From Acidithiobacillus sulfurivorans (lineage in GTDB: Bacteria; Pseudomonadota; Gammaproteobacteria; Acidithiobacillales; Acidithiobacillaceae): a stretch of DNA of 64,000 nt. Both the position numbers and the translations under genes were made by a program. The DNA lies in the NCBI RefSeq assembly GCF_018853815.1, contig NZ_JAAOMP010000126.1, positions 49,553 through 113,552 of the forward strand. The letters run 5' to 3'. This document shows, piece by piece, positions 6,003 to 14,845 of the stretch; within the stretch, counting starts at the first letter, position 1; each line of letters begins with the position of its first letter. The notes below the pieces were generated by a model that was given only the letters and a program-made list of their open reading frames with translations, made no database searches and was not told the origin of the DNA.

Positions 6003-8417
6003 CTAGTGTACCCAACAGTCGCCCATAGATGTTTCCACTTCGGTCGGGATGCCATATCTGAGCAACAATGAATCCGCTGCCGTAATCATGGTTTTTTCGA
6101 CGAGGGCCTGCACCTCGGCAACACGAGCCTCAGGCACTTCCAGCAACAGCTCATCGTGGACAAAATTAATAAGATAACTCTGTATATCTTCCGGTAACGC
6201 TCGCAGTGCCCGGAAAGCAATTTCAGCCCCCGTTCCCTGATCCTGATAGTTGGCCCCGCTCGTCATTTTAGAAGATATGGTCAAACGGCCAGACAGGGTA
6301 CTTCCGAGATATAATTTCCCCCCTGCTGTTGCTGGCTGCACTTCATAAGCCTTGTAGGGATTCAAAATATCCGCTTTTTGGCTGAAAGCATTTTTCAGTA
6401 GCCAGTGCCAAAGACCCATTTCCGGGAACAATTCAAAATAAGCGTTTTTAGCGGCTTCTGCCTCTGCCTCGGTCCATTTCAGGCCGTAAGACTGCCTGCC
6501 ATACTTCCAGAGGGATTCCGCAGACATGCCGTATATGAGACCAAAGTTCACCGCCTTTGCCGCCTGTCTTGGGCCTTTCAGCGTCTTTTTCAGCGCATCC
6601 TGCGCATCCCGCGTCAGAGACTCTAAGTATGCGATAGGGGTCAAACCACCCAACTCAAACCGTCCACTCATGGATTCCATAGCAAGGGCGGTAATCATAT
6701 GCGGGTCCAGTCCTTTGATGTACGCCAAGCGGAAAGGCAATTTGGCCTCATCCCCTTCCGTGGCCGTGTGAATCTTCTTCACGATGACGCAAAGCTGGCA
6801 GGCTATCGCCAGTGCCCAGGTATCCATGTCCGGTTGGCTTTTGCTGTCCGGAAACGGGTTCGCTTCGGCGATCCTTGCCGGAACAGGCTCAGAGGGGTCA
6901 CTGAGCCATGGTAAAAGTTCGGGGACTTTTTGGACTATCCAAGCTATCCGTTGCCGTTGTGGTGACTGGCATTGGTTATCTTCCCGCAGAAAACGCAGCA
7001 TGCGCCAAGACCTGACCCCTAAGGCCGCGCCAATACGCAATTCAATACTCGAAAAGTCCGTGGCAATGATTTTATGCCCCTCTGGTGCCGCAAAGATGGC
7101 CCGGAAACGTGGATCACGCGGGATATTCTGCAAATTGGGTTCCTGTGATGAAGTCCGGCCTGTCACCGTATTGATACCCGTCATCGGATGAATACGCCCA
7201 TCCTCAGCCACCAGCGCTGCATATTGGGGGATTTTCCCACGCTCTGAAACAGGTTTGAGAACACCCTGCAAGGCCGTTACTACCTGGCTATCCGGGAAAA
7301 CTTCTTCTAGGTCTTTGGCCGAAAGAGAAGGGTTCCCCTTGTCTGTTGTAGGTAATCCCTGCCCTGTTTCTGCACGAATGGCCTGATCTATGGATGTTTT
7401 GAGCGCATCGTTCATACCTTGCTTGGGATTCAACAACCGTTCGCGAAACGCCCCCAAAGCGGGAACAATCTGTTCCAGTGCATCCATGGCCGTTATTGCT
7501 GCCATATTTAAAGCCGCATCCAGTTCTGCCGCCGCTGAATGAGACCAGTACAAACCCTTTCGCTGCATCCGCACCAGCACATGCAAGGCTTCTTCCATGT
7601 CTCGATATGCCTTGCCGCCATTGTGGTTATCCAAGGCGTCCAGCACCCCATGAATGTCTGTATCCGAGTCTATCTTGAGTAATGCCCGTGCGGCTTTTGG
7701 GGGAATATCCACATCTCCCATGCAGTAATCGTAATGGGCCGGTGAGAGATAATCCGGCATCCAGTTTTGCGGTTTCTGGAAAGTCTTGTCGAGTTTCTGG
7801 TCGAACAACCAGAGCGCCAGATCATCCAGACTCAATGCCCCACCTTCTTTGTCACCAGACCTTGTCTTGTGTGCCATTTTGTCTTTCACATGCCGGGCAA
7901 ATTCCGCATAGTTTTTTCGGGGGGATGGCTGCCGGGTTTCAGCCTGAACAATAACCGACTGCATATAATAAACCGCTTCTGGTCGTATGGCCGTTGCCAT
8001 GAGCATCGTATCCACAATCCGTGCAGGCCGTATATCCGCATGCAGGTTCAGCAACCATTGATAATCAAACAGCAGGTTGTGACCAACCCAAACATGCCCA
8101 TGCAGCATCCCTACCAAAGTCCGTTTTTGTTCAGACGAAAATTGGTCCAAATCCACGGCAGTCTGGAATCCATTGTGGGGCAGGAACAGTGACAGAACCC
8201 GACAGCGGGGCGTGGCATCCCCATCCTTTCCATTGGTGAGGGGTTTTTTCACCGCCCATGGTGTCAGGCCCGTGGTTTCCACGTCCAAGACGATTTCAAC
8301 CGGACCATGCACTGTAGCGTCGGGTAATGCTTCTGACAGTGCCTGCAGAATTTCTGGTCCTGTGAATGAATTACGCGTTGGTATATCAAGCATCAAGGTC
8401 GACATAGGGCACCTCAA
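6003..8417 (-). CDS. Family A DNA polymerase with 3'-5' exonuclease
   Basis: An 804-residue polymerase encoded by the element. Proofreading motifs are visible: VLDVETTGL (Exo I, about residue 45), GHNLLFDYQWL (Exo II) and YCMGDVD (Exo III). Polymerase motifs: DFSSIELRI (motif A, about 457), RQAAKAVNFGLIYG (motif B, about 625) and VHDE (motif C, about 753), plus the TGRTSSQEPNLQNIP template-binding stretch. There is no N-terminal 5' nuclease domain. Motif A to the motif B lysine spans 167 residues against 53 in E. coli Pol I, so about 115 extra residues sit in the palm/fingers junction. It overlaps the primase-helicase gene by 32 bp, implying one replication operon. An alternative start is Met5. 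Confidence 0.93.
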   Translation of the reverse strand: MRCPMSTLMLDIPTRNSFTGPEILQALSEALPDATVHGPVEIVLDVETTGLTPWAVKKPLTNGKDGDATPRCRVLSLFLPHNGFQTAVDLDQFSSEQKRTLVGMLHGHVWVGHNLLFDYQWLLNLHADIRPARIVDTMLMATAIRPEAVYYMQSVIVQAETRQPSPRKNYAEFARHVKDKMAHKTRSGDKEGGALSLDDLALWLFDQKLDKTFQKPQNWMPDYLSPAHYDYCMGDVDIPPKAARALLKIDSDTDIHGVLDALDNHNGGKAYRDMEEALHVLVRMQRKGLYWSHSAAAELDAALNMAAITAMDALEQIVPALGAFRERLLNPKQGMNDALKTSIDQAIRAETGQGLPTTDKGNPSLSAKDLEEVFPDSQVVTALQGVLKPVSERGKIPQYAALVAEDGRIHPMTGINTVTGRTSSQEPNLQNIPRDPRFRAIFAAPEGHKIIATDFSSIELRIGAALGVRSWRMLRFLREDNQCQSPQRQRIAWIVQKVPELLPWLSDPSEPVPARIAEANPFPDSKSQPDMDTWALAIACQLCVIVKKIHTATEGDEAKLPFRLAYIKGLDPHMITALAMESMSGRFELGGLTPIAYLESLTRDAQDALKKTLKGPRQAAKAVNFGLIYGMSAESLWKYGRQSYGLKWTEAEAEAAKNAYFELFPEMGLWHWLLKNAFSQKADILNPYKAYEVQPATAGGKLYLGSTLSGRLTISSKMTSGANYQDQGTGAEIAFRALRALPEDIQSYLINFVHDELLLEVPEARVAEVQALVEKTMITAADSLLLRYGIPTEVETSMGDCWVH

Positions 8418-11256
8418 TAATTTTGGTCAGTTGGTCCAGCAAGGGGGTTGTGGGGTCATTCACCACAAATGTTGGTGGTGCCTGTTTGGGTGCCGGTGGC
8501 GTCGGTTCTTCCGGTTTCTTGGCTTCACCTTTGGCTATAAGAGGCACTACATTGTTGGTAGTCGCCGCATCGTCCCCTGAAAACAAGGTGTCAGGAATAT
8601 CCAGCCTAAGTGCCGCTACCGGTACCAAGGTGCATTTTCTTAGCATCCCTGACACGCGCACGGGGTGGTTGCGTATTGCCCCATCCACATCACGCAACCC
8701 GCCCGTCCAAGCGCCGTCTTTACGCCAGCGGGTGTTTTTCAGCAAATCTGAAAGACCGGCATGCCGTGCAACGATAGCCGCATATAGTTTCCCTGCGTTT
8801 TCCAGCAGACGAATCCCGATATTGCCCAGCGCTTGGGCTTCCTCGCTGACCATGGTGCTGTTAGGTGACTTGGTCAGCCTGACTACTTCGGTTTGCATGG
8901 CCCGCCCAACACTCATCTTGTCGCGATTAATCCGTGAGTTTCCACGTTCATCCGTCTCGGGACGCAGAACCTCAATGGTCATGGCCGCAATCGTATCCAG
9001 AATCAAATCCGATTCTTTGGATGCTTCTCGGGCTTCCTGAAGTTGGCCCATCAGATCGGGCAAAGCCTGTCCCATTGTTGTGCATACATTGCTGACATTC
9101 TGATCTACTGCCGTCATTGCTGCAGCCATCAACACACCGAAAGTATCCACTTCGCGTGACTCGCCATTTCCGGCATAGGACAACCAGTGTTCCCGCACTT
9201 CAGCAAACAAGCTCTGGTAAGACTGCCACCGCTGAATTGTGCCCCAGAAGAACACAGCGGCGTCCTCTGCGCTCAGCTTCGCCGGTGGCTTGCCAATGTG
9301 CCCATCGTGCTGAAGGGGCTTCAGATAGATTTTTGCAATGCGTGTCAGGTCGGCAGGTTCCAATGCAGGGTCAGCGATTGAAGCAAAGCAAAAGCTCGTC
9401 ATGATGCGGAATACTTTGCCAACCTGATCGGCAGTGCCTTTCCGCACGTCGGAACCCGCTGAATAGCTACTACGGTTCAGACTAAGAAACCCGTTCGTGT
9501 TTCGCTCGGATCTGGCGTTCACATTGTCCGTATTGTCTTTTTCCATCTCATCGAGACCACAAGGGCCGGATGACCGCCCAAACATCTGCCGAACACCGGC
9601 AGATGTGGATTCACTGGCCATGTCCGTATGCCACATATATCCCCCCAGACAGGACTTGATGAAACGCAGCAGTTCAGACTTGCCGCTACCTCGCTGACCT
9701 ACCAGCCATATGGATGGTCGCGAAGTCATGGCCCCCAGAAATATGGTCATGGTCATCCAGCCCAGCACCATCTTTGCGCTTGCCGCCGTGCCGCCTGCGT
9801 AATTCCACTGTTCGAGTGAAGACATAATGCGCGAAACAACCGCCCTGTATTCTGCATTAGACGTTGCACGGTAGGCTGGGGGTGGAAAAGGACCTTCTTT
9901 GATATAGAGGGCTTTTCTGCCCTCTACAATGCGCGGAATGCATTGTCCATCTGCCCTGAATACGCCCTCTGCCGTATTCACGACCAGATCGCCATCCTCA
10001 CCTAGCCATGTTCCGGTCCCAAACACACGGTCCGCTTCGTTGAAATGGCCCGCAAGGCTGCAGGCATCCGCAACTTCCCGCGCTGCGCGCGGGGCATCGA
10101 CGCTTTTGTTACCCTGTTTGTCTATTTTCGAGTAGTGCTTTTCCAGATAAGAATTGCCCACCATAAGGGTTAGCGCGCTGGCATTGCTGAGGTCTTTTCC
10201 GGGCATCGTAATCAGGTTTTTCGACCGATTTGACCAGAGAGCCACATAGAGGCCCTGATTGAGGGTGCCCAAAGGAATAAAACCCTCGTTATCCGCATCT
10301 GGTTTGGCCACACTGGCCCAGCTGGCAGCTTCTGCGATGGTTTTCAAAACTTCAGAGGACTGACCCGCCACAAGCGCATCATCAAGACCACGGCTTTTGC
10401 ACCGAAGCATGGTGTACTGCCCACCACGCGGCCCGGTACATTTTTCCAGATCGGGTTTCATCCATTGTGCAGCGACCGGCAGCCCCACAAACATCTCACG
10501 AATCAGCTTCGCCAGTTTGCGAGCCGCATGGTGTACGTCCGCATTCAACGCACAGCGCCCCATGCCCAGCGACCAAAGTTTGCCATGCTGGCCAAATTCT
10601 TCCGCATTTCTGGGGGCAGAGGCCTTTTCCATGGGCCAGCCGTTACTATCATAGAGGACCACCACGGTATCTATGGCATCCTCTTTCTGTAACTGTTCAA
10701 TAAGCGCCGTAATCTCAGGGGATAGAACAGCCAGTTCTTTGTCCTTCGCCTTGAAGTTGTAAACACCGGGCAGACCCACGCAAGGAATACCGGCAAGGCA
10801 AGCGGCAGTGGCTTTCTTTTCGCCTTCCGTGATGACGAGCGTTTTACCGACCTTGCTATTTTTCAGGGCATCTCGAAACGACGATGGGATATAGACATGC
10901 GACCGACTGCCTTTGGGTGATAGGTACTTACCGAGTGTACTGCCTTCCTCTAAGCCCAACAGTCGGAACCGCTGGTAAGGCATACCTTGGTCCTCAATAG
11001 GATTATTGTCGAGGTCAAAGTAGGGTATGGCGTAGGCACCCCGAGCGGGTATCCTGCTTTTGAAGCCCAACGCTTGTTGTGCCTGTTCTGGTGTTCTGGA
11101 CCCAACCCGTATTTTCGTCGGTGTCAGCCCCGAGCGAGCCAGGTCTTCACGGGTGAGATTTTTAATCTCATCCAGTGCTACGGGCTGGACAGTCTGAACA
11201 GTCGCTTCAGCCTTATTTTCGGGCTGGGTATGATTGAAGTCGTTAATTAATCCCAT
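8386..11256 (-). CDS. TOPRIM primase / SF3-like helicase fusion
   Basis: A 956-residue replication protein. At about residues 130-200 lies a TOPRIM/DUF3854-type domain: LVITEGEKKATAA gives the catalytic glutamate and VVVLYDSN the acidic pair region. At about 510-600 lies an ATPase with Walker A GQRGSGKS and a Walker B-like GLDEME, in the style of the DUF927/SF3 helicases of plasmids and satellites. The C-terminus is proline- and acid-rich. It is 1 bp from the upstream HTH gene and overlaps the polymerase. It probably primes and unwinds DNA for the element polymerase. Primase activity is inferred; some TOPRIM proteins of this type are helicase-only. Confidence 0.82.
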   Translation of the reverse strand: MGLINDFNHTQPENKAEATVQTVQPVALDEIKNLTREDLARSGLTPTKIRVGSRTPEQAQQALGFKSRIPARGAYAIPYFDLDNNPIEDQGMPYQRFRLLGLEEGSTLGKYLSPKGSRSHVYIPSSFRDALKNSKVGKTLVITEGEKKATAACLAGIPCVGLPGVYNFKAKDKELAVLSPEITALIEQLQKEDAIDTVVVLYDSNGWPMEKASAPRNAEEFGQHGKLWSLGMGRCALNADVHHAARKLAKLIREMFVGLPVAAQWMKPDLEKCTGPRGGQYTMLRCKSRGLDDALVAGQSSEVLKTIAEAASWASVAKPDADNEGFIPLGTLNQGLYVALWSNRSKNLITMPGKDLSNASALTLMVGNSYLEKHYSKIDKQGNKSVDAPRAAREVADACSLAGHFNEADRVFGTGTWLGEDGDLVVNTAEGVFRADGQCIPRIVEGRKALYIKEGPFPPPAYRATSNAEYRAVVSRIMSSLEQWNYAGGTAASAKMVLGWMTMTIFLGAMTSRPSIWLVGQRGSGKSELLRFIKSCLGGYMWHTDMASESTSAGVRQMFGRSSGPCGLDEMEKDNTDNVNARSERNTNGFLSLNRSSYSAGSDVRKGTADQVGKVFRIMTSFCFASIADPALEPADLTRIAKIYLKPLQHDGHIGKPPAKLSAEDAAVFFWGTIQRWQSYQSLFAEVREHWLSYAGNGESREVDTFGVLMAAAMTAVDQNVSNVCTTMGQALPDLMGQLQEAREASKESDLILDTIAAMTIEVLRPETDERGNSRINRDKMSVGRAMQTEVVRLTKSPNSTMVSEEAQALGNIGIRLLENAGKLYAAIVARHAGLSDLLKNTRWRKDGAWTGGLRDVDGAIRNHPVRVSGMLRKCTLVPVAALRLDIPDTLFSGDDAATTNNVVPLIAKGEAKKPEEPTPPAPKQAPPTFVVNDPTTPLLDQLTKIIEVPYVDLDA

Positions 11257-11257
11257 G

Positions 11258-11959
11258 TCACACCCCCTTACCGCGAACAGCGGCTATCTGGGCTGATGTG
11301 GCAATCCTTGGACGGCCCCTCTTGCCGGTGGGCTTTCTTGGGGGTTTCGTGCCCCCGACAGGGAAGCAATTCAGCCATGCGATGACATCCCGATAATGAT
11401 AGCGGGGACCGCGACAACCGGGGATGAAGACGGCAGGGGGTAGTGCAGAATGGGGCTTGTTCTGAAGCGTTTTAGGGCTGACCTGTAGCAGTACAGCCAG
11501 ATCATGGACCGTGCAGAGTAAAGGCAGAGACGCAGGCGGCTCACCACCATCACTATCGTCGGAACTACTGCTGCTGGCTGGCTTTTTATGCCCGCCAGCC
11601 TTGCGATGGCCAGACTGACGACCAGCAGATTGTTGTCTGTGGGCATGGGCGACCAAATCTGCACCAACGGCACCTCGCTCGCGCAATTGGGCTGGATAGG
11701 CAGCTGTAGGGCTGGTAATAGCCCAAGCTTTAGCCTCAGTTCTCACCAATGTGACATTGCCAGAGATGTGCCCCCAGACATGTGGCATCCCCGCCAGAAG
11801 AACCATGGGGATAAGGATTGTGATAATGGTTATGGCATCTGCCATTGGCACAAAGCCAAGCTGACCAAGACAGGCAGCAAGGAAGATGGTAATACCGCCA
11901 TAGCGGTATATGCATGCGCGAAATTCGGCCCATGCGCTGGGCGTGTTTTTACTGTTCAT
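11258..11959 (-). CDS. Membrane-anchored HTH / AT-hook protein, first gene of the replication operon
   Basis: Unusual 233-residue architecture. Residues about 18-65 form two hydrophobic segments (GGITIFLAACLGQLGFVPMA and ITIITILIPMVLLAGM). A Ser/Asp-rich linker follows, then a MerR/excisionase-like HTH (LLCTVHDLAVLLQVSPKTLQ ... GPRYHYRDVIAWL) at about 150-200. The C-terminus is an AT-hook-like GKRGRPR tail. It is immediately upstream of the primase-helicase. Inference: it tethers the origin or regulator to the inner membrane, as some phage and plasmid replication initiators do. The start ATG 11959 follows GAGGAAACC. Confidence 0.65.
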   Translation of the reverse strand: MNSKNTPSAWAEFRACIYRYGGITIFLAACLGQLGFVPMADAITIITILIPMVLLAGMPHVWGHISGNVTLVRTEAKAWAITSPTAAYPAQLRERGAVGADLVAHAHRQQSAGRQSGHRKAGGHKKPASSSSSDDSDGGEPPASLPLLCTVHDLAVLLQVSPKTLQNKPHSALPPAVFIPGCRGPRYHYRDVIAWLNCFPVGGTKPPRKPTGKRGRPRIATSAQIAAVRGKGV

Positions 11960-11961
11960 AA

Positions 11962-12025
11962 TGGTTTCCTCGTGTGATGGTCAATTACTCTCAATTTGGT
12001 TTCCTCATACAACGGTCAATTACTC
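11962..12025. repeat. Duplicated 29-bp leader segment
   Basis: Two copies (11962-11990 and 11997-12025, 35-bp period) share TGGTTTCCTC and GGTCAATTACTC, with a variable 7-bp middle. On the minus strand the first copy provides the GAGG ribosome site of the HTH gene; the second has the same word with no start codon. The GAGTAATTGACC half could be an operator. Confidence 0.6.
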
Positions 12026-12158
12026 GGTGTGTGCCTCAGATGTGCCCCCTTTAATAAGGGAACTCACCTGTGTGCTGGCCGGGAAACCATCGCTTGGGCA
12101 GCAAAGAATCCGGTGACCAGCCGGGCGGCCAGAGAACACATCTGAGGCACCGCCGAGT
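12022..12158. ncRNA. 137-nt structured inverted repeat (candidate RNA or origin element)
   Basis: The arms are 14 bp perfect (GTGCCTCAGATGTG at 12031-12044 with CACATCTGAGGCAC at 12137-12150), extended by a further 6 bp (ACTCGG 12022-12027 with CCGAGT 12153-12158) across a small internal loop. Inside lie CTGGCC/GGCCAG (12075-12080 and 12127-12132) and a CCCTT/AAGGG mini-hairpin (12047-12060). It sits 5' of the replication operon, in DNA without a credible gene. It could be an attenuator, an antisense or regulatory RNA, or a single-strand initiation structure. The transcribed strand is unknown. Confidence 0.5.
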
Positions 12159-12384
12159 GGATGTTTTTGTATCCACGGGATGGTATAGACTTAGCCATGA
12201 AGGGATAAACCGTACACCATTCCTATGGACATATATATAGTCCAATAGTTCCAAGTTATCAACATTATTTCGAAATATTTTTACCAATTTTAATTTGACT
12301 TTATAAAGCACAAAATACAATATGTTAATATATTTAGGTTTCCATGAAAAACCACATTTAAGATTCCAGCTTGCGCAATGCAAA
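12159..12384. other. AT-rich non-coding stretch
   Basis: No convincing gene. It contains a short hairpin GTGGAT/ATCCAC (12158-12163 and 12171-12176) with a T-rich loop and an AT-rich segment near 12230-12330. Any promoter for the replication operon probably lies here or in the preceding structured element. Confidence 0.4.
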
Positions 12385-12873
12385 TCACAAGTGATTCAGG
12401 CGACGCTTCAGTTCCTTGATGACCGGCGCGCTGTTCATCCGCAGTTCCAGATTGTCGGGCTGGCCCAGTACCCTCGACACGGCAAGGCATAAATCCCTAT
12501 GGCCCATCAATACCACATCAACAGGTAGCAAAGAACCATCCAACGCACTCTGTGCCATCATTTTCCGCTTATGCCGATACCGCCTTGCTTTTTCGGTAGG
12601 GGTCAGTACATGGTTGGCATACAGCCGTGGACGGCCCACTTTACGTTTTGGGGCAGGGGCGTCAACTACAGGCTGGACCAAAGAGGGCTGTTCCATAGCC
12701 GGTGCAGGCGAGTATGTGGGTTCCGGCTGACCTACAGGTTCCGGCGGGCTTACTGGATAGCCACGTTCCGGTCGGGTTGGTACCGGCTGTTCCGGCTTGC
12801 GCAGGGGTTCCCGCGCTACAGGTTTCAAGTTGAGTTCATCCAAACCCAGTCCTGCCAATAGGGATTTTTTCAT
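12385..12873 (-). CDS. Proline-rich AT-hook DNA-binding-type protein
   Basis: The 162-residue product starts MKKSLLAGLGLDELNLKP. A long Pro/Glu-rich disordered region (about 20-75) is followed by an AT-hook with basic flank (KRKVGRPRLYANHVLT) and a Lys/Arg-rich helix (PTEKARRYRHKRKMMAQ). The C-terminus is a helical segment. I chose the internal Met (12873) because its N-terminus looks natural; an in-frame start at 12900 adds nine residues. The gene lies directly downstream of the 34-bp repeat array, suggesting that it may bind or be controlled by it. Possible partition, nucleoid or replication-control protein. Confidence 0.6.
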   Translation of the reverse strand: MKKSLLAGLGLDELNLKPVAREPLRKPEQPVPTRPERGYPVSPPEPVGQPEPTYSPAPAMEQPSLVQPVVDAPAPKRKVGRPRLYANHVLTPTEKARRYRHKRKMMAQSALDGSLLPVDVVLMGHRDLCLAVSRVLGQPDNLELRMNSAPVIKELKRRLNHL

Positions 12874-12945
12874 GACATCCATCCTCACAAATCTCATCAC
12901 GGCTTATTCCGTCATGATTGGTATAGCCGAACCATATGGGGTATA

Positions 12946-13145
12946 GCTTTATTGGGTGATGGCCGACTATTTTGAGGTGACTTGATTGGGTGCGGCAGAC
13001 CATTCATGGTCGGCATTAATAGGTGGCGGCCTACTATTCAGGGTTGGCCTTATTAGGTGATCGTTTACCATTCTTGCGCAGCCTTATTAAGTGATGACCC
13101 ACTATTCAGGCATAGCTTTAATTGAGTAGTGGCCGACTATTTATT
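12946..13145 (+). repeat. Six degenerate 34-bp tandem repeats
   Basis: Units align on ATTRGGTG words beginning at 12951, 12985, 13018, 13052, 13086 and 13121, giving periods of 34, 33, 34, 34 and 35 bp. The approximate consensus is TTATTRGGTGATGGCC followed by ACTATTCA and a short GGC end. The repeats are contiguous, without unique spacers, so this is not a CRISPR array. The regular period (about three helical turns) and position upstream of the AT-hook gene point to an iteron, centromere or operator array. 13146-13350 holds nothing recognisable. Confidence 0.75.
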
Positions 13146-13350
13146 AAGGATGGCGCAACCAAATGAATGGGTTCCGGTAGATGAAAAATGGTTGGTTATC
13201 GTTACTATATATTTAGTGATTATTGTTTTAATGGGATAAGGTGAACGCCAGATAAAGCAACGCGTCAAAAGCTGTAGCTTTTTTGAGTGGTGCGGATCGT
13301 CCGCAGGAATAGCAGGAACTATCAAATGGATTTATCCACGGACAGGGATG

Positions 13351-13626
13351 TTAACTGCGTTCCTTGACCTTCTGGCTGACCTTAAATGTCACCACTCGTC
13401 TGGCGGCAATCTCGAAAGGTTCACCGTTCTTGGGATTTCGCCCCGGTCGGGCGACCTTATGCCGTAACGTAAAATTCCCAAAGCCGGACAACTTCACGTC
13501 TTCACCGGACGCCAGCGTTTCCCGTATCGTATCAAACAAACTATTCACCAGTTCCAAGCTGGTTAGACGGGTCAGCCCCATTTCATCCATCAAAAAATAA
13601 GCTATTTCTGCTTTTGTAACGGTCAT
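13351..13626 (-). CDS. IHF-alpha-like DNA-bending protein
   Basis: A 91-residue HU/IHF-family protein. It has TKAEIAYFLMDEMGLTR at the N-terminus, the VKLSGFGNFTLRHK core, the RPGRNPKNGEPFEI arm carrying the DNA-intercalating Pro, and ARRVVTFKVSQKVKER at the end, closest in pattern to IhfA. A core IhfA normally sits next to pheT, so this is an element-borne copy. It overlaps the upstream gene in an ATGA. It could assist integrase recombination or shape the iteron regions. Confidence 0.88.
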   Translation of the reverse strand: MTVTKAEIAYFLMDEMGLTRLTSLELVNSLFDTIRETLASGEDVKLSGFGNFTLRHKVARPGRNPKNGEPFEIAARRVVTFKVSQKVKERS

Positions 13627-14315
13627 AGTTCTTTCATCCCTTTATCCAATGCGCGTTGTGCCGAGGCCAGTTCTTTCATCAGAAAGCCATGGGCACCCAT
13701 GTGTATCTGGCAATCCTGAATCACTTCCCGGTAGGCATCCCGATAGTCGATCATCATCACCTTGCGCCGGTCCTTCCTGGTCTGGATGAAATTTTCGTCA
13801 TAGTACGCCAGAAGGTCTTCCGCAAAATGACTGACCAACAGCATGGCGGCATTGGTGGCATATTCCGCCATAAAGTCCGGTCCAAAGCTGTTTGAAGCAA
13901 GAATGAATGCATCCTGTGGAAGCATTTCATCCAGCTTGCGCATCACCTTGTGTGTGGCCTTGGTCCGTTGAAGCAGCCAATCCACGGCTTCCTGATTCGT
14001 CTGTTCCGGGTATCTCTGCGCTTCACAGATCAGCACATTGGCCGCTTCGGTCAGGGCATTCATGCCGTGAAGGGTCCGCAGAAACTGGGCGCAGGGGGAA
14101 GCCAATTCATCTTCAGTGTGTTCCAGGCCGGACTGCGCAAGGTACAGGCTACCCGCCTGAATAATCGCGTCGAGCACATCTACCGGAATATCGTCGAAGT
14201 CTTGTAGCAGCAGCGCCGGACCATAGGCATTATCACTGCTTTTCGTGCGGTGGCTTTTCTTGCGCAAGGGTTTGGCGGACTTACCGCCTGCGGGGAATGG
14301 GTGAACATTACTCAT
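13623..14315 (-). CDS. Hypothetical protein coupled to the IHF-like gene (230 aa)
   Basis: Unrecognised. The first 30 residues are basic and probably disordered; the rest is predominantly helical and acidic, with no membrane segment or enzyme motif that I can identify. The stop overlaps the IHF-like start codon by 4 bp, so the two are co-translated and may work together. Element-specific; function unknown. Confidence 0.6.
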   Translation of the reverse strand: MSNVHPFPAGGKSAKPLRKKSHRTKSSDNAYGPALLLQDFDDIPVDVLDAIIQAGSLYLAQSGLEHTEDELASPCAQFLRTLHGMNALTEAANVLICEAQRYPEQTNQEAVDWLLQRTKATHKVMRKLDEMLPQDAFILASNSFGPDFMAEYATNAAMLLVSHFAEDLLAYYDENFIQTRKDRRKVMMIDYRDAYREVIQDCQIHMGAHGFLMKELASAQRALDKGMKEL

Positions 14316-14407
14316 TGCGGGAATCTATCACGATGCGGCTTCCCAGAAAATCCTGATGCTGAAAAACATGTACCATAATCCAATTAAACCCTATTTCTGA
14401 GGTGTCT

Positions 14408-14728
14408 ATGTGTGGCCGTTATGTTTTGGAACCCCGCAAGCTGGACCGCATCATCAAGGTGTTGTCTTTGCCTCTACCGGGCTTCGAGGCACACTTTAAT
14501 ATCAGCCCCGGCCAGAATGTGCCGATTATCCGGGATGTCGGTGCTGGCCCTGAATGGATTACAGCGCGATGGGGGTTGATTCCGCATTGGGCCAAGGAAG
14601 CCAAGGCCACCTACAGCACTTTCAACGCCAGAGTCGAAACAGCCAACCAGAAGCCCACCTTTCGGGATTCATGGAAGCATCGGCGCAGTATTTACAGGCA
14701 AACTGACGATGTGGCGCTTCTGTGCTAG
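14408..14728 (+). pseudogene. Truncated SRAP/YedK (HMCES-type) abasic-site protein
   Basis: SRAP proteins use Cys2 to cross-link abasic sites in single-stranded DNA. From ATG 14408 the product begins MCGRY, so the catalytic Cys2 is present, and it keeps the ARWGLIPHWA and TFNARVET motifs. After FRDSWKHRR the frame runs into unrelated residues and stops at 106 aa, about half the usual 220, losing the glutamate and the C-terminal active-site histidine. An open tail in another frame, KPYDDDGKPFEETLTRVTKK (about 14746-14808), follows and may be the end of a second broken gene. It is probably inactive. Confidence 0.75.
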
Positions 14729-14845
14729 AATTTTAGGAAGGAGTAAAACCCTACGATGACGACGGCAAACCTTTCGAGGAAACGCTAACGCGGGTCACCA
14801 AGAAATAACCGGATATTCGAACCAATCAGAAACGAGGACGCTAAC

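Noticed and set aside
8423..9040. 205-aa plus-strand ORF
   Set aside because: It is antisense to the primase-helicase coding region, whose motifs establish the minus strand as coding.
12051..12383. 110-aa minus-strand ORF
   Set aside because: It runs through the structured inverted repeat and AT-rich DNA, has an irregular composition and no ribosome site.
12946..13145. Possible CRISPR array
   Set aside because: Repeats are contiguous and degenerate with no unique spacers, and no cas genes are present; they fit iterons or operators better.
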